From contig JAPHRD010000020.1 in assembly GCA_026196225.1 (NCBI GenBank), forward strand, positions 1-64,000: a DNA stretch of 64,000 nucleotides, written 5' to 3'. The DNA comes from Motiliproteus sp. Lineage in GTDB: Bacteria; Pseudomonadota; Gammaproteobacteria; Pseudomonadales; Balneatricaceae. Both the position numbers and the translations under genes were made by a program. Below, piece by piece: positions 21,113-34,900 of this stretch (position 1 is its first letter; each line of letters begins with the position of its first letter). Under the pieces are notes generated by a model. That model saw only the letters and a program-made list of their open reading frames with translations. It ran no database searches and was not told the origin of the DNA.

Positions 21113-21580
21113 ATGAGCATCGAATTGGATCTACAGCTGGCAACGGCATCCACAGACCTGCCCAGCGAGCAGCAACTGCAACAATGGGTTGAACTGGCCC
21201 TGATAGATCGCCGTACTTTCGCAGAAATAACCATACGAATCGTCGACAATCAAGAAAGCCAGACCCTCAATGGTCAATACCGAGGGAAGCACAAACCGAC
21301 CAATGTCTTATCATTTCCCTTTGAAGCACCGGAAGGGATCGAGTTAGACTTGCTCGGTGATCTGGTTATCTGCGCGCCAGTGGTTTCCAAGGAAGCCACT
21401 GAGCAGCAAAAACAGTTGATGGATCACTGGGCACATATGGTCCTGCACGGTACATTACACCTGCTCGGCTATGACCATATAAGTGAACAACAGGCACTGG
21501 AGATGGAGTCACTGGAGACCCAGCTTCTCGCCCGGATCGACATTGCAGATCCTTATCAATCCCCGCAAGAGGCAAAATGA
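21113..21580 (+). CDS. ybeY: Endoribonuclease YbeY
   Basis: A metal-dependent RNase for 16S rRNA 3' maturation and ribosome quality control. The zinc-binding signature [11 protein letters not shown] supplies His112, His116 and His122. The substrate-cleft stretch NVLSFPFE is near residue 64. At 155 residues it is full length. Its stop overlaps the corC start by 4 bp (ATGA), showing coupled translation with the magnesium/cobalt-type CBS protein that follows. Confidence 0.96.
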   Translation: MSIELDLQLATASTDLPSEQQLQQWVELALIDRRTFAEITIRIVDNQESQTLNGQYRGKHKPTNVLSFPFEAPEGIELDLLGDLVICAPVVSKEATEQQKQLMDHWAHMVLHGTLHLLGYDHISEQQALEMESLETQLLARIDIADPYQSPQEAK

Positions 21581-22440
21581 TCATGAGCGAAGACCGATCG
21601 ACCAACGGCCAGGGTGGCAAATCCTGGCTGGAACGATTCGCCCAAGCTTTCTCTGACGAACCCAAAGACCGTAGCGAACTCTTAGCGCTGCTACGCAACG
21701 CTGAGAAAAGTCAGGTCCTGGATCCTGAAGCCCTTGGTATCATCGAAGGTGCAATGGAAGTGTCCGACATGCAGGTTAGGGAGATCATGATCCCCCGGCC
21801 ACAGATGGTGGTCATTAACTCGGAACTAAGCCCGAAAGAGTTTCTCCCCGAGATGATCGCCGCGGCTCACTCCCGCTTCCCAGTCATTGGCGAGTCCCCC
21901 GATGAAGTCACCGGCATCATGCTCGCCAAGGATCTTCTGCCCTACCTGATTAGCGGAATCGACAATTTCGACATCAGCAATCACCTTCGCAAAGCCACCT
22001 TTGTCCCGGAAAGCAAACGCCTCAATATTTTGCTGGAAGAGTTTCGCGCCAATCGCAATCACATGGCCATCGTAGTGGATGAATACGGCGGTATTGCAGG
22101 TCTAGTCACTATTGAAGATGTTTTGGAACAGATCGTCGGAGAGATCGAGGATGAATACGACGACGATGACGATGATTCCCAGATCAAGAAATTTGATAAC
22201 AATGGATTCATTGTCAAGGCCCTCACCCCTATTGAAGATTTCAACAACTACTTCGATGCCAAATTCGACGATGATGATTTCGACACCATCGGTGGTATAG
22301 TCACCCAAAGCTTCGGACGCCTGCCCCAGAAAGAGGAATCAGTTGAGGTAGGAAACTTCATCTTCAAAGTCCTCAACGCCGACAATCGCCGTATCCGCTT
22401 GCTGCAGGTAACGCCGAACCAAGACGTAAGCGACGAATAA
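21577..22440 (+). CDS. corC: CorC/HlyC family CBS-domain protein (YbeX)
   Basis: A cytoplasmic protein with two CBS domains (residues about 70-190, including [14 protein letters not shown] and [16 protein letters not shown]) and a C-terminal CorC/HlyC transporter-associated domain. Between them lies a strongly acidic run of Asp. It has been linked to magnesium/cobalt efflux and, in E. coli, to ribosome function. It starts inside the ybeY stop with an AGAGG site. A second ATG two codons on is equally possible. The 287-residue length is typical. Confidence 0.93.
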   Translation: MIMSEDRSTNGQGGKSWLERFAQAFSDEPKDRSELLALLRNAEKSQVLDPEALGIIEGAMEVSDMQVREIMIPRPQMVVINSELSPKEFLPEMIAAAHSRFPVIGESPDEVTGIMLAKDLLPYLISGIDNFDISNHLRKATFVPESKRLNILLEEFRANRNHMAIVVDEYGGIAGLVTIEDVLEQIVGEIEDEYDDDDDDSQIKKFDNNGFIVKALTPIEDFNNYFDAKFDDDDFDTIGGIVTQSFGRLPQKEESVEVGNFIFKVLNADNRRIRLLQVTPNQDVSDE

Positions 22441-22446
22441 TTCCTC

Positions 22447-24009
22447 ATGTCCAGATCCGTAGGACTGCAACTTCCTTGCTTGCTGGAGGGGCGCTGCGGC
22501 CACCTTATAGCCCTGTTCAGCGGCGCGATTACCCCTCTGGGTTTCGCGCCACTTGAATTTTGGCCTCTTAGCCTGATCGCAGCCTTAGGGTTTCTGATCA
22601 CCACTGTTTTCTGCAATCTCAAAACAGCCATTCTGCGGGGCTGGCTATTTGGAATCGGATTTTTTGGTGTTGGCGCCTCCTGGGTGTACGTCAGCATTAA
22701 CCAGTTCGGCCAGGCGTCAGTCGCACTAGCCGCTTTTCTGACCTTTATTTTTGTCTGCGGGATAGCTCTGTTCTTTGCCATTCATGCTGCTCTTTTTCGA
22801 ACCATAGTGAGCACCAACAAGAACTCTCGCCTGGGATCTATCTGGCTAGGCTTCCCGGCCGCCTGGGTACTGTCGGAATGGTTTCGCTCCTGGTTCCTCA
22901 CCGGATTCCCCTGGATCTATCTAGGTTACGCCCCCATGGACAGCTGGCTCGGTGCCTGGGCTCCCATAACCGGCGTCTACGGTTTAAGCTTTTGGTCGGC
23001 TCTGACCGTAAGCTCCGCCTTTGTCTTGGTACAAACCCGTTCCAACGCTTTTCGCATCGCAGCCTGCGGAACCATGGTTTTACCCTGGCTGGCTGGCATC
23101 ACGCTATCAACAACCACCTGGGTAAAACCGGCAGAACAGCCGCCTCTTCGCATCGCTATGATCCAGGGAAACATTCCCCAGAATCTGAAGTGGAATCCCG
23201 GTTATCGACAACAGATTATCGATACCTATCTGAAAGCCACGCTGCAAAATATCGATCAACAGCTGATCATCTGGCCAGAAACCGCCATTCCGCTATTGCT
23301 GGATAGAATCCGCCCATCGTTGGAACCACTGGAGCAACGCTTGGCGCAAGCAGAAGTTGGTCTGATCACAGGCATTCCCAGTCGAGAAAGTGACGGCGAA
23401 GGCTATCGGTATTTCAATTCCATCGTCGGCCTAGCCACAGCCCAAGGCATCTATCACAAGCAGCGCCTGGTACCCTTCGGAGAATACGTTCCGCTGGAAT
23501 CTATGTTGCGAGGATTGATCAGGTTCTTTGATTTACCCATGTCCAGCTTCAGTCTGGGACCGGCAAACCAGCCTCCCCTATCTCTGGCAAACGATCAGAA
23601 GATAGCTGCCTTCGTCTGCTATGAGATTGTCTACCCGGATCTGGTGGCCAAAGACGCCCGCAATGCGGATTATCTGCTGACACTCAGCAATGACAGCTGG
23701 TTTGGCGATAGCTTGGCACCCCATCAACATCTGCAGATGGCACGTATGCGGGCGCTGGAGAATGGGCGTTTTCTGGTGCGAGGAACCAACAACGGAATCA
23801 GTGCTATCGTGGATCCAAAAGGTCGCATTGTGGAACAGAGTCCACAGTTTGTGGCTACGGTACTACGCGGTGAAGTTTTGGCCATGAGCGGTCAAACCCC
23901 CTTTAATCGCTGGGGGTCTACACCGGTACTACTGATCTGCGCCTTGCTGGCCGCCGCTATCTTGATTCAAAAGCGGCGCCAACAATCAACTCAACAACAG
24001 CTCACTTGA
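22447..24009 (+). CDS. lnt: Apolipoprotein N-acyltransferase
   Basis: The last enzyme of lipoprotein maturation: it acylates the N-terminal Cys of lipoproteins at the periplasmic face of the inner membrane. About seven N-terminal membrane helices (residues 15-225) precede a nitrilase-like domain. The catalytic triad is visible as Glu278 (WPETA), Lys338 (YHKQRLVPFGEY) and Cys391 (FVCYE). A final helix sits near 495-515. It follows corC by 6 bp, the common arrangement. Its end is 9 bp from the convergent zinc-ribbon gene, with no terminator visible between them. Confidence 0.97.
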   Translation: MSRSVGLQLPCLLEGRCGHLIALFSGAITPLGFAPLEFWPLSLIAALGFLITTVFCNLKTAILRGWLFGIGFFGVGASWVYVSINQFGQASVALAAFLTFIFVCGIALFFAIHAALFRTIVSTNKNSRLGSIWLGFPAAWVLSEWFRSWFLTGFPWIYLGYAPMDSWLGAWAPITGVYGLSFWSALTVSSAFVLVQTRSNAFRIAACGTMVLPWLAGITLSTTTWVKPAEQPPLRIAMIQGNIPQNLKWNPGYRQQIIDTYLKATLQNIDQQLIIWPETAIPLLLDRIRPSLEPLEQRLAQAEVGLITGIPSRESDGEGYRYFNSIVGLATAQGIYHKQRLVPFGEYVPLESMLRGLIRFFDLPMSSFSLGPANQPPLSLANDQKIAAFVCYEIVYPDLVAKDARNADYLLTLSNDSWFGDSLAPHQHLQMARMRALENGRFLVRGTNNGISAIVDPKGRIVEQSPQFVATVLRGEVLAMSGQTPFNRWGSTPVLLICALLAAAILIQKRRQQSTQQQLT

Positions 24010-24018
24010 TCCTAGTAA

Positions 24019-24585
24019 TCAGGGCCAGATAGTACTGTCTCGGTGGAAATAGTGGGACTGGCACTGATGACAAGGCTCAATAACCGCAGCCTCTGTCAGT
24101 TGTACCAGTGAGCCGCATTCCAAACAGCGCAATGTGCCCACACCCGAGATCTCTCCGACAATATAGTCTTCCGGGCCATGCTCAAGCCGTTGGTTTAACT
24201 CTACCTGTTCAATCCGGGTTTTGTCGGCCAGCTCCTTGAGCATTTCCACCACCCGCTGCTCGAGAATATTCAAATCAAACTTCAACCAGGAGGCGACCCC
24301 CTCCCCGGTTTTATGGGCGTAGTAACCGAGATCCTTTAGATCCCGCTTCAGATACGCTTGCAGCAGATCCAATTCCTCGCGAGTCATCTCCTCTGCAGCC
24401 AGCTCTACCTCGGCGGCTTCTTCGATCTTTTCCTTAATAAATGGCCAGGAACGTTTTTCAAAGCCATCAATGGACAGATATACCCGCTCCAGCAAGCGGT
24501 TATAGACCGCTGGTGCCTCTTTGGAATGTTCTGGAACCGATTTGTTTGCACGATCATCAGTGTTCATTGCTATATCTAACTCCAT
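24019..24585 (-). CDS. YbeL-like zinc-ribbon protein (DUF1451)
   Basis: A soluble protein of 188 residues. The first 130 residues are helical and charged, and the last 40 carry a zinc ribbon with CLECG and CHQCQ. This layout is that of the DUF1451/YbeL family, of unknown function and commonly next to leuS. Two starts are possible: ATG 24585 and ATG 24567 (MNTDD), the latter with GGAG 12 bases upstream. It is divergent from leuS and convergent with lnt. Confidence 0.85.
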   Translation of the reverse strand: MELDIAMNTDDRANKSVPEHSKEAPAVYNRLLERVYLSIDGFEKRSWPFIKEKIEEAAEVELAAEEMTREELDLLQAYLKRDLKDLGYYAHKTGEGVASWLKFDLNILEQRVVEMLKELADKTRIEQVELNQRLEHGPEDYIVGEISGVGTLRCLECGSLVQLTEAAVIEPCHQCQSHYFHRDSTIWP

Positions 24586-24661
24586 CCAGAGCTTATGGAT
24601 GATCTAAATCCCTAAAACTAGTGCTTTAGAGACGTTGATCCCTATCTGTCTTACCCCTTCT

Positions 24662-27357
<2,696 letters not shown>

Positions 27358-27358
<1 letters not shown>

Positions 27359-27882
27359 TGACCGCAAATTTGCTTTCCACTATGAGAACTCGCTGGTTGT
27401 CAGCACTGACAGTGGTAACACTGTCGGTGCTAGTCAGCGCCTGCGGCTTTCAGCTACGAGGTTCTGTAGAAGTCCCAGAGTCGCTAAAGCGGATCTATTT
27501 CACTGCTGCTTCTGAAACCAATGTAACCAAAGCCACACGACGCTTGCTAAAAAGCAACGGCGTGACCCTGGTTGGCAATTCTGGTGCGGCCCCCTATCAC
27601 TTGGAAGTTTTATCAGAAACATCCAAACGACGGGCTGCTACCCTTACCTCCAGCGCGAAAACCAGAGAGTATGAGCTGCGCTCTGCTGTCCGATTCCAAA
27701 TTCGTCAAGGGAGCGATAAGCTGGTCCTGCCTCCCACCGAGCTGATCGTTGAGCGCTTTTACACCTTCGATGAAGATAACATCACCGCTGGTGATGCCGA
27801 AGAAGCGCAGCTCCGTCGTGAGATGCAGGATAACCTAGCCCGTCAACTGGTACGCCGCTATCTGGGCCTGGCAGCCCGCTAA
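27358..27882 (+). CDS. lptE: LPS-assembly lipoprotein LptE
   Basis: An outer-membrane lipoprotein that plugs the LptD barrel and helps place lipopolysaccharide at the surface. A signal peptide ends in lipobox VSAC near residue 29, followed by the family's CGFQLRG and the amphipathic alpha/beta fold. At 174 residues it is of normal length. It starts on the last base of leuS and is followed 22 bp later by holA, the standard order leuS-lptE-holA. A second ATG (residue 9) could also serve as the start. Confidence 0.94.
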
Positions 27883-27904
27883 CTGACCGACTGAAAGGCA
27901 TATT

Positions 27905-28924
27905 TTGAAGCTCAACTCGGATCAACTGAAATCCCATCTCCAACAGCCACTACGGCCGGTGTACCTACTCCATGGAGATGAGCCTCTGTTGATTCAGGAG
28001 GCCAGCGATCTGCTCCGTAAAACGGCACGAGATCAAGGTTTTCTGGAACGGGAAGTGCTCCACGCCGAATCGGGATTCCAGTGGGAGTCCCTGCTCGAGA
28101 AAGCCAACAGCTTGTCACTGTTTGCCGAAAAACAACTGATTGAACTGCATATTCCTAACGGAAAACCGGGCCCCCGCGGTACAGATATTCTGGTCAGCTA
28201 CCTGAAATCCCCCTCCCCCGACACCCTGTTGGTTATCTACTGTCCAAAGCTCGATGGCAGCAGCCAGAAAAGCAAATGGGCCAAGACCGTAGAAAGTGCA
28301 GGCGCAATGATCACATTCTGGCCCATTGAGGTAGAACGTCTTCCCGCGTGGATAAAGGGGCGTTTTAGCCAAGCTGGAATGGAAGCTAATCCCGCCGCAG
28401 TACAAATGCTCTGCGACCGCGTTGAAGGCAACCTTCTTGCTGCGATTCAGGAGATTGAAAAGCTGCGGTTGATCTATGCCGGACAAGCGATCACCGAGCA
28501 GGAGATTTTGGCCAGCGTATCGGACAGTTCTCGCTACGACCTCTTTACCCTGATGGATACTGCCCTGGCTGGCGACCAGCAACGCTGCGTTAAGATCATC
28601 CAGGGGCTGCGGGCAGAAGGGATAGAACCTACCCTAGTACTTTGGGCTCTGAGCCGCGACCTGCGAACCCTGCTGAATCTGTCTTTAGAAACCGGCGGTG
28701 GCAGCGTCAGTGAACCTCAGTTTAAGAAACACCGAATCTGGGGCAAGCGCAAGTCACTGGTCAACAAAGCCCTGCGTAGAAACTCAAACACCTTATTATC
28801 GACTCTGCTACAAAAATGCGGTGAAGTTGATCGCGCCATCAAAGGCGCCAGCCAGCAGTCTCCTTGGACCCAGCTGACCACCATCCTGTTGCTGTTAGCA
28901 GGCTGCCGCCAGCCCCTAAACTGA
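27905..28924 (+). CDS. holA: DNA polymerase III delta subunit
   Basis: The clamp-loader subunit that opens the beta sliding clamp. The 339-residue protein starts at a TTG with a good AAAGG site 6 bases upstream. The N-terminal AAA+-like domain includes VYLLHGDEPLL near residue 20 and SLFAEKQLIEL near 75. The C-terminal collar domain ends the protein. Delta subunits do not hydrolyse ATP, and no Walker A is expected or seen. It closes the leuS operon. Confidence 0.95.
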   Translation: MKLNSDQLKSHLQQPLRPVYLLHGDEPLLIQEASDLLRKTARDQGFLEREVLHAESGFQWESLLEKANSLSLFAEKQLIELHIPNGKPGPRGTDILVSYLKSPSPDTLLVIYCPKLDGSSQKSKWAKTVESAGAMITFWPIEVERLPAWIKGRFSQAGMEANPAAVQMLCDRVEGNLLAAIQEIEKLRLIYAGQAITEQEILASVSDSSRYDLFTLMDTALAGDQQRCVKIIQGLRAEGIEPTLVLWALSRDLRTLLNLSLETGGGSVSEPQFKKHRIWGKRKSLVNKALRRNSNTLLSTLLQKCGEVDRAIKGASQQSPWTQLTTILLLLAGCRQPLN

Positions 28925-29113
28925 TTTCCCTCCCTAACTGATCTATTCTTTTGAAAGCATTAACAAGCGTTTTTAAACAGCTGTTTTAGCTCCTTTTTTA
29001 TTGACTTAGCGCAACATCCCGCTGTCAATACACTGCGCCAGATCAACGCTAAACTTGAAGGTGATCGGTTAAGGTAATTATCGGGTAATAGTACTTTGCG
29101 GAAGCTAAAAACG

Positions 29114-29701
29114 ATGAAGTCTGCACAGGGGTTTACATTGATAGAGCTGATGGTAACGGTGGTCATCGTTGCCATACTTGGTGGTATCATCGCCCCCAAT
29201 TTTTCTACATTTATCAAAGACAACCGACTGAGCGGTCAGATCAATACATTGATTGGCGCTATCCATTATGCCCGAGGGGAAGCAGCCAGCAGACGCACCA
29301 TCGTAACCATTTGTGCCAGCAGCAACGGCTCTAGCTGCAATGATTCCAACAACTGGGAAACGGGTTGGATCATTTTCAGCGACGGTAATAATTCAGGCAA
29401 TGCCGTCATTGATGGCAGCGACGAACTGATTCTCTATCAAGAAGCGCTTGAAGGTGGCAATACCCTACGGGAATCAGGATTCAGTTTCGGCACCGGAAAA
29501 CTTCATTTCAACGCCAACGGTTTTCTTTATGCGTCGGATCCAAGTTCAGGGACCATGACTCTTTGCGATGATCGAGGAGCCTCTGAGGCGAAGGCCATTG
29601 TCGTTAATATCTCAGGAACCTCACGCTTAGCAACTGACGATAATAATGACGGAATCTTTAATGATCACGACGGCAGTGCGAGCAACATATCATGTCCATA
29701 G
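29114..29701 (+). CDS. fimT: Minor pilin FimT/GspH family
   Basis: A type IV pilus minor pilin. The prepilin leader MKSAQG is cut before FTLIELMV, with Glu5 present, and the first helix continues to about residue 30. The ORF track starts 18 bases earlier at a TTG. The ATG at 29114 has GGAAG 9 bases upstream and gives the short leader expected. It is 195 residues. A TTGACT -35-like box at 29001-29006 is the best promoter hint, with a poor -10. It overlaps pilV by 10 bp, and the six pilus genes form one operon. Confidence 0.9.
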   Translation: MKSAQGFTLIELMVTVVIVAILGGIIAPNFSTFIKDNRLSGQINTLIGAIHYARGEAASRRTIVTICASSNGSSCNDSNNWETGWIIFSDGNNSGNAVIDGSDELILYQEALEGGNTLRESGFSFGTGKLHFNANGFLYASDPSSGTMTLCDDRGASEAKAIVVNISGTSRLATDDNNDGIFNDHDGSASNISCP

Positions 29702-30264
29702 CTCACCATTTAAAGCCACTTGGAGGCACGTCGACGAAAAAAGACCAGTATGGTGTAGGCATGCTGGAAGTGCTGATTGCCATTGTTTTGCTGACCAGCA
29801 CTCTGCTGGGAGCCACGGCACTACAAATTACCGGATTACAGACTAATCGGAGTGCCTACTACCGATCTCAGGCAAGCCAGTTAGCTTACGATTATGCCGA
29901 TCGGATTCGTATAAACGCCAGCTATGCCCTCAACAACAGCTCCAATTACGAACTCAACACCTCCTCAATGGCGATGCCATCGTCGACCAGTTGCTCTACA
30001 AACAGCAATGGCTGTTCAGAGGCAAATTTACGGGTTCACGATATCCGCCAGTGGAGTGAAAATTTTATCGATGTAACCGGTGTTGGTAACGATAACAGTG
30101 CCTACCAGGCTCTACTTCCGGGAGGCGTCGGGGAAGTAACAGCCAGCGGCGCCACATTCACCATTACTGTTAGCTGGGACGAAGTCGACTGGAGCGTCAC
30201 CAGCAGTAGCAACAAAGCCTCGAGAACCAAACAATTTTCTTTAGACTTCACATTAGCAAATTAA
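29692..30264 (+). CDS. pilV: Type IV pilus minor pilin PilV
   Basis: A minor pilin of the tip-priming complex. A long leader of about 23 residues ends at YGVG before MLEVLIAIVLL, with the conserved Glu in position 3 to 5 of the mature form depending on the cut. This fits the PilV family, whose hydrophobic helix runs GMLEVLIAIVLLTSTLLGATALQ. At 190 residues it is of usual size. Two cysteines near residues 100-106 probably pair in the periplasm. It overlaps fimT and is 4 bp from pilW. Confidence 0.9.
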   Translation: MSIAHHLKPLGGTSTKKDQYGVGMLEVLIAIVLLTSTLLGATALQITGLQTNRSAYYRSQASQLAYDYADRIRINASYALNNSSNYELNTSSMAMPSSTSCSTNSNGCSEANLRVHDIRQWSENFIDVTGVGNDNSAYQALLPGGVGEVTASGATFTITVSWDEVDWSVTSSSNKASRTKQFSLDFTLAN

Positions 30265-30268
30265 AATT

Positions 30269-31396
30269 ATGAATAGCGCAAATCATTTAAGTCCCAAAAG
30301 ACAACGCGGCCTTTCATTGGTTGAGCTGATGATTGCGCTGGTTGTCAGTAGCATGCTGATGTTGGGCGTTTTCCAGATATTTCTGGGCAGTAGCAATACT
30401 GATAGAGTTGCCCGTTCCTACGCCCGGATCCAGGAGAATGGCCGCCTGGCTATGGATATTCTCACCCGCAATATCCGCATGGCCGGTTATCAAGGTTGCA
30501 TTGATCCCGCACTCATCGATATGAATATTATCGCTGATGATCCTCCCACTATAGATCTTAGTAACGACGGAATCATGGGCTATGAGAGTGACAGTACGGC
30601 CTGGAACGTAGCTAATCGTAATGATGACTTGGACTCTATCAGCGGCATCCCAAATGGTAGCGATATCGTTTACGTTCAATATGTATCACCCTCAGGAGTC
30701 AACGTAGTATGTAACGGCAACGGTATCACCTCCTGTGAGGCGGTAAATGCCAATATAAAAATCGACGACAACAGCGTCGGATTGAATAAATACGACGTAG
30801 CTATTGTCTCCGATTGCGAAAATGCGGACATGTTCAGAATCGTTAATATGGTCAACGATGAACACGGCGACAACCACACTACCCTTGCTCACTCCAACTC
30901 CCACAACTCTTCGAATAATCTGAGCAAACCCTATGACGAAGATGCTCAGGTTATGACCTTCGAAGCGCTTGCTTATTACGTCAAAGATACGGGACGAAAC
31001 AACTCCCACGGCGAAGATATCTACTCACTATATCACTTCGACTCCACCTACCACGCTGCCAACGACGCCACCATTACCGGCCGTGAACAAGAGTTGGTGG
31101 AAGGTATTGAACAGTTGCAAATTCTCTACGGAGAGCGCTTAGCTAGCGGCAATATGCGCTTTGTACCGGCAGATACCTCTAGCCTAGATTTTGGTGATGT
31201 CGAAGCGGTTCGCTTGTCGATACTGGTCAGTGCAACAGAGCCCGTTCTTCAAGACGATGATAGTGAAACCTATCTATTACCGGGTGCCGATGTAGAACCA
31301 CTGGGGGCTTCGTCTCCGGAAACAGTCCATCCGGCCGACAAGCGATTGAGGCAGGTCTTTACCACAACAATCTACCTTAGAAATTTGGGTACCTGA
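30269..31396 (+). CDS. pilW: Type IV pilus minor pilin PilW
   Basis: A large minor pilin of 375 residues. The prepilin motif RQRG is cut before LSLVELMIALVVSS, with Glu5 present, and the family's SYARIQENGRLAMDILTRNIRMAGYQGC segment follows at about residues 50-80. The variable globular C-terminal part contains a repeated Ser/Asn/His-rich loop near residue 200-215. PilW interacts with PilV, PilX and PilY1 in the pilus-initiation complex. It is 2 bp upstream of pilX. Confidence 0.93.
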   Translation: MNSANHLSPKRQRGLSLVELMIALVVSSMLMLGVFQIFLGSSNTDRVARSYARIQENGRLAMDILTRNIRMAGYQGCIDPALIDMNIIADDPPTIDLSNDGIMGYESDSTAWNVANRNDDLDSISGIPNGSDIVYVQYVSPSGVNVVCNGNGITSCEAVNANIKIDDNSVGLNKYDVAIVSDCENADMFRIVNMVNDEHGDNHTTLAHSNSHNSSNNLSKPYDEDAQVMTFEALAYYVKDTGRNNSHGEDIYSLYHFDSTYHAANDATITGREQELVEGIEQLQILYGERLASGNMRFVPADTSSLDFGDVEAVRLSILVSATEPVLQDDDSETYLLPGADVEPLGASSPETVHPADKRLRQVFTTTIYLRNLGT

Positions 31397-31398
31397 CG

Positions 31399-31875
31399 AT
31401 GACGCCTATGAATCCAATCAAACAGTCAGACTTACCCAACAAGCAACGTGGGGTAGTTTTGATCGCCTGCCTATTGGTGATAGTAGTCGTCACGATGATT
31501 GCCGCAACCGCTAGCAAAACCTCATCTTTTGAGGAGAAGATGGCTGCCAATGCACAGACCTACAACCGTACCTTTCAGGCAGCCGAAAGCGCTGTTGAAT
31601 ATGGCTTTGATGTAGAAGCTCTAATGTTTGAGGCTACAGACGCCTCCGACGGCTATTCGTCCGTGGACAATGTGACCGTTGGGACTTCTGGCGTTACGGC
31701 AACCGCACAGACCCGATTCTTGGGGGAAGGCATCGCCCCCGGCAATTCACTAGGTACCGCTTCAACCTACCGTTATGAAGTACATGGAACCGGTGAAATG
31801 ACCGACCTGAATTCAAGCACTCTGATTCGTCAGGGGTTTTATCGCGTAAGTTTTGTTACCTCAACAGACCAATAG
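31399..31875 (+). CDS. pilX: Type IV pilus assembly protein PilX
   Basis: A minor pilin-like protein of 158 residues with leader ending KQRG and the hydrophobic start VVLIACLLVIVVVTM. No Glu is present at position 5 of the mature form, which is common in the PilX N-terminal family. The conserved SFEEKMAANAQTYNRTFQAAESA stretch follows the helix. In Pseudomonas PilX works with PilV, PilW and PilY1 to prime pilus assembly. It lies 28 bp ahead of the chosen pilY1 start. Confidence 0.9.
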   Translation: MTPMNPIKQSDLPNKQRGVVLIACLLVIVVVTMIAATASKTSSFEEKMAANAQTYNRTFQAAESAVEYGFDVEALMFEATDASDGYSSVDNVTVGTSGVTATAQTRFLGEGIAPGNSLGTASTYRYEVHGTGEMTDLNSSTLIRQGFYRVSFVTSTDQ

Positions 31876-31903
31876 CAGTTGAACATTGGTTAGGAGAACG
31901 ATC

Positions 31904-34900
31904 ATGAACACTATCAGTCGCCAAATTCGAACAAAAGCCTTGGGCTTTTTGACGACCTTTATGATCTGTACACCGGTATGGGCAGATGACACCGAAATTT
32001 ATTTCGGCGGTAGTACCAACGTTACAGTCCAGCCAAATGTTCTCTTTGTGCTCGATACTTCTGGTTCGATGACCAGCACAGATGGGGGTAGCACTACTCG
32101 ATTGGACCGAATGAAAACAGCATTGACCAGCATTCTCAACACCTCAGAAGATATCAATGTTGGTTTAATGCGATTTACCAACCCTGGTGGCCCGATCCTC
32201 TACCCAGTAACCGATATTGATCAAACCATTACCACCACAGTAGTACAGGATGCCATTGATGGAACCACCTCCTCTTCCATCAACGATGGCGACGATGACG
32301 CTGAGCAGGGGGGGGATACTTCTGTAACCTTAGGCTCATCTGCACTCGATATGACAACCGTTGCAAGCTCTGTCAGCGGCTCCGTTTCCGTACGGATAAA
32401 TAGTGGCAGTGATGATTCGGAAGAGCGAAGTAATGGCAGCATCTACTTAAACAGTTCTGACCTGGAACTGATGCAAGGTGATGGCTACGTTCAAACCATC
32501 GGCCTTCGTTTTAGCAGTGTTAATGTTCCTCAGAATGCAGTGATTACCAACGCTTGGATTGAGTTCGAAGTGGATGAGCAAAATGGGGCTTCTGCTAACG
32601 ATGTTACGGTCCTGATTTCAGGGCAAGATGCTGACAATCCTCCAACCTTTAGTACGGCTACCAACGATATCAGTGGCCGTACAAAAACCAGTGCCAATAC
32701 CACATGGGCAATCACTAGCAACCCGTCTGTCGACTCAACTTTTAGCTCCCCCACAATTAACGCAGTAGTGCAGGAGATCGTTGATAGAAGTGACTGGGCC
32801 GCAAACGACCCTATGGTTTTAATACTCGATCATGTCACTGGCAGCGGTATCCGCTGGATGGAAGCCTACGAAGGCGAGTCTGCCTCCGCAGCCCAACTCC
32901 ATATCAACTATGTTACAGGCACTCCGACAACCATCACCGTTCAAGTTAGTGATAGTTTTGACGATGCAGAGGAAGACGTTTCCAGCGGCAGTATATCTCG
33001 AACCAGTAGTGACCTCGAACTCATGAGCGATGGCGGCGATACACAAATCGTTGGCTTACGATTTTCCAGTTTGGCAATTCCCGATGGCGCCACCATCGCT
33101 GATGCACGACTGGAATTTGAAATTGATGAAGAGAATAGCGCTTCATCAGATCCTGTAACGATCCGAATTTATGGCGAAGATACCGATTCTGCGGCGAGTT
33201 ACGGCAATAGCAAATGGGATATCTCTAGCCGCACCAAAACCAGTAACAGTGCCACCTGGGCCATCACTGAGAATCCAGCGGTAAATAATGCCCTGATCTC
33301 TCCCAACGTCAGTACTGTCCTACAGGAAATAGTCGACCGTAGTGGCTGGTCAGAGAACGATCCTGTCGCCTTTGTTATCGAACATATCAGCGGCACTGGA
33401 ATCAGGTGGGTTGAATCGGAAAACGGCGAAGCTAGTGCAGCGGCCCAATTGCATGTTACCTACATGACATCCAGCACAACCCCTAGCAACCAAACCATTG
33501 GTCTTAGATTCAACAATATCAACATTCCCCAGGGTTCTACGATCAGTTCTGCGGTCGCTTCCTTCACCGCTGACGCCGATAGTAGCGATACCACTAGCTT
33601 AACTATTTACGGCCACGATACGGACCAGAGTAGCCAGTTTTCCACTACGGCAGACAACCTCGGTAGTATTAGTCGGCCACGGACTACAGCCAGCGTATCT
33701 TGGAGCAGTTCAGGGGGCCTCACCGCCTGGGTAGACGGAAGTACTTATGATAGTCCTGACTTAACCTCTATCATCCAGGAAATTGTGAACCGCAGTGGTT
33801 GGTGCGGCGGTAACAGTCTGTCACTGATCCTTACAGGCAGTGCCGGTCTTCGTATCGCTAAATCCTATGAGAACGACCCCAGCCAAGCCCCACAATTGGA
33901 CATAACATACGACCCAGCCAGCAATCCTTCAGGCTGTATGAATCACGAGTTTGGTGTCCGGGTTTCTAGCAGCAGTGACGACGCAGAAGAATCCAGCAGT
34001 GGTACGATGGATTTGGACAGTTCCGACCTTGAACTGGTTACCGAGTCCTCTACTCAGAAAATTGGTATTCGCTTTAACAATGTTCAACTCAATCAGGGTG
34101 CAACAATATCCAGCGCATTCCTCGAGTTTGCTGTAGATGAAACCGACCCAACCACAGCAACTTCGCTAACCATCAAGGGCGAGGATGTCGGAAACTCAAC
34201 GACTTTCACCACATCCGCTTCCAATATCAGTGGACGAACTACGACCACCGCAAGCGAAACTTGGTCTATCAGCGATCAGTGGACCGTTGAACATGACCTG
34301 CAGCGCAGTCCTGATATATCCAGCGTAGTGAACGAAATTTTGGCCCGAAGTGATTGGGCTGCCGGCAATAGCATGACCTTCATCATAACGGGTAGTGGCA
34401 AAAGGGTTGTCGAGTCTTACGACGGAAGTAACCTCGCACCTCGCCTAGTTTACTACGCCAACCCAACAACGGTACCCACGAGCAGTAATACCGTTCGAAG
34501 TAAACTAATCGAAATCGTAAATAATTTGGATCACAAGAGTGGTACGCCAATCGTCGACAGTCTCTATGAGGCCGCCCGTTATTATCGCGGTGAACAGATC
34601 GATTACGGTAAAACCCGCGGCTCAGGTAGTGATTCTGCCAAAGCTGCCACTCGAGTGTCTCATTCAGATTCTTATACCGGCGGCGCTCTAGTGCAACCCA
34701 GTGGTTGCTCCGACGATAATCTGGGAAGCAGCGCCTGCGCAGATGAAGAAATTACCGGCTCCCCCACCTATATCAGTCCAATTTCTGAATCTTGCCAGTC
34801 AAACCATATTGTGTTGCTGACTGATGGATACGCCAGCGTGAATACCTCAGCAGACAAAGTTAAGACGATGACTGGTGACACAAGTTGCGTAGATACTGAT

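Noticed and set aside
31399-31875. Missing Glu5 in PilX as a degenerate pilin
   Set aside because: The PilX N-terminal family commonly lacks this residue, so it is not a sign of decay.
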